In this document: in pieces, positions 56,921 through 64,000 of the stretch
Layout of the letters: every line of letters begins with the position of its first letter
Position numbering within the stretch: position 1 is the first letter of the stretch
Assembly: GCF_040183065.1 (NCBI RefSeq)
Contig: NC_091123.1
Span: 9,666,001 to 9,730,000, forward strand
Direction of reading: 5' to 3'
Origin: Periplaneta americana
Taxonomy: Eukaryota > Arthropoda > Insecta > Blattodea > Blattidae
Length of the DNA stretch: 64,000 bases
Translations under genes and position numbers: made by a program
The notes under the pieces: generated by a model
Seen by the model: only the letters and a program-made list of their open reading frames with translations
What the model was told of the DNA's origin: nothing
Databases searched by the model: none

Positions 56921-59020
56921 TCTAACCCACACTTACATTGTTACAGTCCACAGTCTTCTGTCACTTAGCTAACCTCATCTAACCCACACTTACATTGTTA
57001 CAGTCCACAGTCTTCTGTCACTTAGCTAACCTCATCTAACCCACACTTACATTGTTACAGTCCACAGTCGTCTGTCACTTAGCTAAATTCATCTAATACA
57101 CACTTACATTGTTACAGTCCACAGTCGTCTGTCACTTAGCTAAATTCATCTAATCCACACTTACATTGTTACAGTCCACAGTTTTCTGTCACTTAGCTAA
57201 CCTCATCTAACCCACACTTACATTGTTACAGTCCACAGTCTTCTGTCACTTAGCTAACCTCATCTAACCCACACTTACATTGTTACAGTCCACAGTCGTC
57301 TGTCACTTAGCTAAATTCATCTAATCCACACTTACATTGTTACAGTCCACAGTCGTCTGTCACTTAGCTAAATTCATCTAATCCACACTTACATTGTTAC
57401 AGTCCACAGTCTTCTGTCACTTAGCTAACCTCATCTAACCCACACTTACATTGTTACAGTCCACAGTCGTCTGTCACTTAGCTAAATTCATCTAATCCAC
57501 ACTTACATTGTTACAGTCCACAGTCTTCTGTCACTTAGCTAACCTCATCTAACTCACACTTACATTGTTACAGTCCATAGTCTTCTGTCACTTAGCTAAC
57601 CTCATCTAACCCACACTTACATTGTTACAGTCCACAGTCTTCTGTCACTTAGCTAACCTCATCTAACTCACACTACATTGTTACAGTCCACAGTCTTCTG
57701 TCACTTAGCTAACCTCATCTAACTCACACTTACATTGTTACAATCCAGAGTCGTCTGTCACTTAGCTAACCTCATCTAACCCACACTTACATTGTTACAG
57801 TCCATAGTCGTCTGTCACTTAGCTAAATTCATCTAATCCACACTTACATTGTTACAGTCCACAGTCTTCTGTCACTTAGCTAACCTCATCTAACTCACAC
57901 TTACATTGTTACAATCCACAGTCGTCTGTCACTTAGCTAACCTCATCTAACCTACACTTACATTGTTACAGTCCACAGTCGTCTGTCACTTAGCTAAATT
58001 CATCTAATCCACACTTACATTGTTACAGTCCACAGTCTTCTGTCACTTAGCTAACCTCATCTAATCCACACTTACATTGTTACAGTCCACAGTCGTCTGT
58101 CACATAGCTAACCTCATCTAACTCACACTTACATTGTTACAGTCCACAGTCGTCTGTCACTTAGCTAACCTCATCTAATCCACACTTACATTGTTACAGT
58201 CCACAGTCGTCTGTCACTTAGCTAACCTCATCTAACTCACACTTACATTGTTACAGTCCACAGTCGTCTGTCACTTAGCTAACCTCATCTAACCCACTCT
58301 TACATTGTTACAGTCCACAGTCGTCTGTCACTTAGCTAACCTCATCTAACCCACACTTACATTGTTACAGTCCACAGTCGTCTGTCTCTTAGCTAAGTTC
58401 ATCTAATCCACACTTACATTGTTACAGTCCACAGTCTTCTGTCACTTAGCTAAATTCATCTAACCCACAGTTACATTGTTACAGTCCACAGTCGTCTGTC
58501 ACTTAGCTAAATTCATCTAATCCACACTTACATTGTTACAGTCCACAGTCGTCTGTCACTTAGCTAAATTCATCTAACCCACAGTTACATTGTTACAGTC
58601 CACAGTCGTCTGTCACTTAGCTAAATTCATCTAACCCACACTTACATTGTTACAGTCCACAGTCGTCTGTCACTTAGCTAAATTCATCTAATCCACACTT
58701 ACATTGTTACAGTCCACAGTCTTCTGTCACTTAGCTAACCTCATCTAACCCACACTTACATTGTTACAGTCCACAGTCGTCTGTCACTTAGCTAACCTCA
58801 TCTAACCCACACTTACATTGTTAGAGTCCACAGTCGTTTGTCACTTAGCTAAATTCATCTAATCCACACTTAAATTGTTACAGTCCACAGTCTTTTGTCA
58901 CTTAGCTAACCTCATCTAATCCACACTTACATTGTTACAGTCCACAGTCTTCTGTCAGCTAACCTCATATAATTCACTCTTACCTTGTTACAGACCACAA
59001 TATTCTGTCGCTTAACTAAT
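56921..59020. repeat. Satellite with 57-bp unit
   Basis: About 37 head-to-tail units built from CACACTTACATTGTTACAG, TCCACAGTCTTCTGTCACTT and AGCTAACCTCATCTAACC. Two main variants (CTTCTG...CTAACCTCATCTAACC and CGTCTG...CTAAATTCATCTAATCC) alternate singly and in pairs, suggesting higher-order amplification. The 3' edge decays from about 58940. Confidence 0.97.
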
Positions 59021-61010
59021 CTCATCTTACCCACACTTACATTGTTACAGTTAACAGTCTTCTGTCACTTAGCTAACCTCATATAATTCATTCTACCTTG
59101 TTACAGACCACAATATTCTGTCACTTAACTAACCTCATCTAACCTACTATAACTCTGTCACAGTCCTCGGCCTCCTGTCTCTTAACTATCTCCTCATCTA
59201 ATCCATTCTAATCTTGTCACAGTCCTCGGCCTTATGTCACTTATCTAACTCACTTTAACAATGTCACAGCTCTCGGCCTCATATCACTTAACTATCCCCT
59301 CATCTAACCCACACTAACCTTGTCATTGTTCTCGGCCTTCTGTCACTTATCTACCCCCTCATAGACTATAACCCACTCTAACCTTGTCACAGTTCTCGGC
59401 TTCCTGTCACTGAACTATTCCCTCATATAACCCACTCTAACCTCGTCACAGTTCTCAGCCTCTTGTCACTGAACTATCCCCTCATATAACCCACTCTAAC
59501 CTTGTCACAGTTCTCAGCCTCTTGTCACTGAACTATCCCCTCATGTAACCCACTTTAACCTTGTCACAGTTCTCGACTTCCTGTCACTGAACTATCCCCT
59601 CATCTAACCCACTCTAACCTTGTCACAGTCCTCGGCCTTCTGTCACTTAACTATACCCTCATTTAACCCACTCTAACCTTGTCACAGTTCTCGGCTTCCT
59701 GTCACTGAACTATCCCCTCATCTAACCCACTCTAACCTTGTCACAGTCCTCGGCCTTCTGTCACTTAACTATCCCCTCATCTAACCCTCTCTAACCTTGT
59801 CACTGTCCTCGGTCTCCTGTCACTTAACTATCCCCTCATCTAATTCATTCTAACTTTGTCACAGTCCTCGGCTTCCTGTTACTGAACTATCCCCTCATGT
59901 AACCCACTCGAATCTTGTCACAGTTCTCGGCTTCCTGTCACTGAACTATCCCCTCATATAACCCACTCTAACCTCGTCACAGTTCTCAGCCTCTTGTCAC
60001 TGAACTATCCCCTCATATAACCCACTCTAACCTTGTCACAGTCCTCGGCCTTCTGTCACTGAACTATCCCCTCATATAACCCACTCTAACCTCGTCACAG
60101 TTCTCAGCCTCTTGTCACTGAACTATCCCCTCATATAACCCACTCTAACCTTGTCACAGTCCTCGGCCTTCTGTCACTGAACTATCCCCTCATATAACCC
60201 ACTCTAACCTTGTCACAGTTCTCAGCCTCTTGTCACTGAACTATCCCCTCATGTAACCCACTCTAACCTTGTCACAGTTCTCGGCTTCCTGTCACTGAAC
60301 TATCCCCTCATCTAACCCACTCTAACCTTGTCACAGTCCTCGGCCTTCTGTCACTTAACTATCCCCTCATCTAACCCTCTCTAACCTTGTCACAGTCCTC
60401 GGTCTCCTGTCACTTAACTATCCCCTCATCTAACCCACTCTAACCTTGTCACAGTCCTTGGCCTTCTATCACTGAACTATCCCCTTATGTAACCCACTCT
60501 AATCTTGTCACAGTCCTTGGCCTTCTGTCACTGAACTATCCCCTCATGTAACCCACTCTAATCTTGTCACAGTCCTTGGCCTTCTGTCACTTAACTATCC
60601 CCTCATGTAACCCACTCTAATCTTGTCACAGTCCTTGGCCTTCTGTCACTTAACTATCCCCTCATCTAACCCTCTCTAACCTTGTCACAGTCCTTAACTA
60701 TCCCCTCATCTAATTCATTCTAACCTTGTCACAGTCCTCGGTCTCCTGTTTCTTAACTATACCCTCATGTAACCCACTCTAACCTTGTCACAGTCCTCGG
60801 TCTCCTGTTTCTTAACTATACCCTCATATAACCCACTCTAACCTTGTCACAGTCCTCGGTCTCCTGTTTCTTAACTATACCCTCATGTAACCCACTCTAA
60901 CCTTGTCACAGTCCTCGGCCTCCTGTCACTTAACTATCGTCTCATCTAACCGACTCTAAGTTTGTCTCAGTCTTCGGCATCATATTACTTAACTATCGCC
61001 ACATGTGCTT
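59021..61010. repeat. Related satellite with about 59-bp unit
   Basis: About 33 units built from CCCACTCTAACCTTGTCACAG, TCCTCGGCCTTCTGTCACTT and AACTATCCCCTCATCTAA. Shared TGTCACTTA.CTA, CTCATCTAA and GT.ACAGT words show descent from the same ancestor as the 57-bp array. Confidence 0.95.
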
Positions 61011-61479
61011 GTCGTGCAGAATACACACGAAACTTTTCACTGCCCACATTAATCCTTCATTCCCAGACCGTTAACGATGGTGAAGGAAGTGTTGTTATAA
61101 CAAGAATTATCGGCGAAATCATTTAAAGCCCAATACACTCGAGAATGAAAGCTCTAATCTACAACACCTGAGTATCAAAATGATTTACCTTGAAAAATTG
61201 AAATTGTTAGAATAAATTTAAAAGCCGATCTGCATTTCGACGAGTAGGCCTATAGTCAACTCAAGTGACAGGCTGAAATTCGAAGTTGGAATTTTGTCAT
61301 CGATCTAACGAATTGGCAGTCGTTATCATCATTAACTGTTAAACGTCAAGTTGACTTTATTACGGTTGATGAAACTGACCTTAAGGCAGAAGAATTTCTA
61401 TGAATTGCTACGTGGGTTATCAAAATTACGAATCAAATCGCAGACTACACAATAAGAAGACGAACACATACACACAGAC
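61011..61479. other. Unassigned sequence between satellite and promoter-like block
   Basis: No feature recognised. Confidence 0.4.
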
Positions 61480-61720
61480 ATCATGGCGGCGACGAGTCCT
61501 TGTGATGTACGCACCCGCTGTCCTCTCGGCTCTCCTCACACGCGACTCACTCCACCGCACCGCCACACGTGCTCTGTGACACGTGAGCCCAGCGCTGTCA
61601 CTTATACGGCGCCCCGTTCCCATGGCAACGCGGCAGGTCCCGCCCACATCGCGATGCGAGTGGTCCATACTCTGCGCATGCGTAAAAGGGGGACGAGCAA
61701 GTGGCGTGGAGAACGAATTT
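61480..61720 (+). promoter_or_regulatory. CpG-rich promoter-like block
   Basis: CpG-dense island in AT-rich surroundings. It holds ATGGCGGC (YY1-like), two CACGTG E-boxes (61566-61571 and 61580-61585), GTTCCCATGGCAAC (61616-61629; fits the RFX X-box consensus) and TGCGCATGCG (61673-61682; NRF1-like). These are typical of TATA-less promoters. Function is inferred from motifs only. Confidence 0.6.
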
Positions 61721-61723
61721 AAC

Positions 61724-61921
61724 ATGGGTTCATCTGCTTATCAACCGTGCAGAAACTTGAAACAGGTCAAAAATTGTAAGAGAGGAATAAAAATCGAGAA
61801 AGATAGGGTACTATATCGCAAGATGATGATTGTTTCCATCACGACATTTTGTTTTATGACAGCCTACTTAGGTAACGTTTTTAAAACAGTGAAAATGTTA
61901 TTGGATGAAGAATTTTCTTAA
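61724..61921 (+). CDS. Putative 65-residue single-pass membrane protein
   Basis: Not recognised. The ATG is the first in frame after the promoter-like block (context AACATGG). The product is basic at the N-terminus (RNLKQVKNCKRGIKIEKDR, about 10-28). One hydrophobic segment follows at about 34-53 (MMIVSITTFCFMTAYLGNVF), then a short tail KTVKMLLDEEFS. The frame is also open upstream to 61583, which is probably chance in GC-rich DNA. TTAGGTAACG at about 61868-61877 could be a splice donor, so this may be a first coding exon and the last 15 residues artificial. Support rests mainly on the adjacent promoter motifs. Confidence 0.4.
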   Translation: MGSSAYQPCRNLKQVKNCKRGIKIEKDRVLYRKMMIVSITTFCFMTAYLGNVFKTVKMLLDEEFS

Positions 61922-62084
61922 TTTCCATTTCACAATTCGGGATTCCATATCAGACAATTTTCGTAAGGTCTGCAGTTAAAGCTTCACCGGGGAGGTTTCC
62001 TCGAAGTACTTCGTTTGTTCAGTCTCTTTCTTTCAGCTGCTTGCGTATAGCATTAATTCTTCAAATTAACAGTCAGCATATAAT
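61922..62084. other. Unassigned sequence
   Basis: TCTCTTTCTTTCAG near 62024-62037 resembles a 3' splice site on plus; no exon is recognised after it. Confidence 0.35.
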
Positions 62085-62765
62085 CGGTAACAACGCCAAA
62101 AAACAATATCATTAACAATATCGATATCGTCAACAATACCAACGACACCGTCAGCAATATAATCGACATAGTCAGCAATGCTATCGACATCTTCAATAAC
62201 ATCATCATCAACATATTGACATCATCAACAATATCATCGATATTATTAACAATATATTCAATATTATTGACGACATTATCATCGACATCAACTATATTAT
62301 CATCAACATTAAACAATATCGATATTATGACTATCGACATTATCTACAATATCACCGACATACTAAATGTTAACAACACAATCTTCAGCAACAATACCAT
62401 CAGCAAGAATATAATCAATATCATCAACTATATCATCTACAATATTAACTACTGTAGTCTATATAGCTAAACGGCATCCACGTTATCAATAACGTCATTA
62501 ACAATATCACCGATATCTGATCAAAATAGTACATATTAACATCTGTACTATCTATATCATCAGTAATACAGGGATATCATCAACATTACACAGCGATATC
62601 ATTAACGATATCATCAATATTATCTTCAGTACCATCTCTATGATCAACAATACGTCGATGCCAACAACAATAGGCCCTATCACGGATATCATTAACCTTA
62701 TCATCTAACATATTATCAGCCATATCATCTTTATGATCACCAATAGGCCTATTGTCGATTTGTCA
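62085..62765. repeat. Degenerate ATC/ACA-rich repeat
   Basis: Imperfect repetition of words such as AACAATATCATCGACAT at about 15-18-bp spacing. ORFs here (poly I/N/D or V/M/L) are compositional. Confidence 0.85.
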
Positions 62766-62984
62766 TCTACCTTGTTGATAGCTAATCCTCTACCTCGATC
62801 TCTCAGCCTTTAGTTCCACAATTTCCTATAATTCTGCCTGCCCTTACAATAGAGTTTAAACAAGAATAGGCTATAAAGAATGACGTACAGAGTGTTAAGT
62901 GAAAATGTTCAAAAACTAAAGAGAAAAAACAGGAGATACTGTACAGAACATTTCGAGATAGCGAACTTGGGATCTGCGAAGTCA

Positions 62985-63275
62985 GATTAAATATGTATAT
63001 CGTTTTTGCTTACTGTTTTCCATAAGTTGTTGTTTAGTCAACTGTCCGAAGACAGATTTGAATCTGTCATAAGTGACACTTATAAGGCAACTAAGCCAGG
63101 AGATAATGAGATAGGTGGCCAGTTTCTTTCCCACTCCGTTGCATGCATCGCTGACTACATACATAGTCCTATTACACTAATCAGACTTCAGATGCATACA
63201 AACAATAATTGTTCTTCCTCTGACACATATCATCAAGTTATGTTTCACTTATTTACATTTTAGAATTATTTTCAT
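62985..63275 (-). mobile_element. Retroposon, third copy of the 17-kb family
   Basis: The reverse complement contains GTCAGAGGAAGAACAATT, TTTGTATGCATCTGAAGT, GATTAGTGTAATA, GTCAGCGATGCATGCAA and GACAGTTGACTAAACAACAAC, matching 17096-17765. The TTA tail is replaced by CAACAACTTATGG. Confidence 0.78.
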
Positions 63276-64000
63276 ATCATTTACAAGTACCTATGAGCTA
63301 ACAACGTACTGCATGTATTGTGATTAACTCTTCGAATGGTATGAAAGGGTCTGTCGTTGACTCATCATGTTTTATAATGTGACAATGTAAATACGACAGA
63401 CAGAACCACCTTGCGGACGATAGGTCAACAAACAAAACATGATGGATTGCCTGTAGATAAATAATACATATAAATATTAAATGTAAATAGTAGCTGTAAA
63501 TGATAAATGTTTCTGGCCTTCATTATGAGCACCTGTTGTGAGGTGTAAAATGGTACATTGTTAACTCAGATGTGTAAATGGTATGAAAATAATTTAAGGG
63601 AAGTTGGGAGTAAAATTTTATTATAACTGGTTCAAAATATGACATTTTTTTATTTTGAGCTGAAAAAAATTTATAAAACAAGCTCTTTCGAGAAATGCCA
63701 TAGTGTTTATCTTGACGCCATTTTCAAGCCCTTTGCTGCCATCTTTAAATATATGATGTGCAGAATTTGAAAGTCTAGAACACGCTCTCTTTCTAGCTCT
63801 CGCATAATAGTATTTTTTCAATATTCTTGCATGTAACCTACAAAAAGCTCCTTGCGATGTAAATTTGTTTGATTTTAATGTAACGTCTAGGAAATGTTAT
63901 TTAAAGTGTAAATAGGCCTATATTAGTGTGAGTATTTATTTAGGGCCTAAGTTACTTCGAAATTCGGTATACTTTTTAATTTATGAAATACCACCAAAAT
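63276..64000. other. Unassigned AT-rich sequence at the window end
   Basis: No gene recognised. Confidence 0.4.

Noticed and set aside
56921..61010. CRISPR-like array
   Set aside because: Units are contiguous with no unique spacers and sit in a eukaryotic genome; they are satellites.
62053..62340. Minus ORF rich in V/D/N/M
   Set aside because: Compositional product of a degenerate ATC/ACA repeat.

Overview
The window looks like an insect nuclear genome, most likely a cockroach or termite (Blattodea). The grounds are overall AT-richness, very sparse coding sequence, many tRNA-derived SINEs and 3'-end LINE fragments, large AAT/TTA microsatellites, and an insect-type proneural bHLH gene. The species cannot be fixed from sequence alone. 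No prokaryotic operon, CRISPR array, rRNA or functional tRNA gene was seen.

Only one gene is recognised with confidence: a Neurogenin/Tap-family bHLH transcription factor on the minus strand, with coding exons at 54820-54987 and 52156-51752. Both splice junctions are phase 0 and join directly at the start of the bHLH domain. Its 2.66-kb intron holds local tandem duplications and a foldback. A second candidate is a CpG-rich promoter (61480-61720) with E-box, RFX X-box and NRF1-like motifs, upstream of a 65-codon ORF with one predicted membrane segment (61724-61921).

The rest is mobile and repetitive DNA. 0-9 kb: copies A and B of an approximately 0.8-kb composite foldback element, long purine tracts, a SINE, and two decayed LINE fragments. 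10-12 kb: a complete-ended 2,064-bp hAT element with an 8-bp target duplication; it holds a broken transposase and two SINE insertions. 13-16 kb: LINE tails. 17-20 kb: a tandem retroposon pair and two head-to-head MITEs. 20.7-22.3 kb: one LINE inserted inside another. 23.9-25.4 kb: a DNA element, itself carrying a SINE, inside a LINE. 26.7-28.8 kb: a broken pseudogene followed by a minisatellite of about 28 bp period. 29.7-32.5 kb: LINE tails, a SINE and a duplicated promoter/exon-like unit. 33.8 kb: a small MITE with an 8-bp target duplication. 34-37 kb: simple repeats and two related minisatellites. 38-41.8 kb: Tc1/mariner-type remnants, a LINE 3' end and SINEs. 43.6-47 kb: a degenerate tandem repeat of about 145 bp, interrupted by a mariner relic and by composite copy C. 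48.5-49.9 kb: a Tc1/mariner-type element whose transposase halves lie head to head. 51.7-55 kb: the bHLH gene. 55.1-56.2 kb: a LINE endonuclease tail and two tRNA-like SINE heads. 56.9-61 kb: two related satellites of 57 and 59 bp. 62-63.3 kb: a degenerate ATC/ACA repeat and a third copy of the 17-kb retroposon.

The most interesting items are the three-copy composite element, the conserved stem-loop next to the microsatellite tail of one LINE family, the rearranged Tc1/mariner element, the bHLH gene, and a dispersed palindromic octamer (TAGGCCTA, 18 sites) far above chance expectation.
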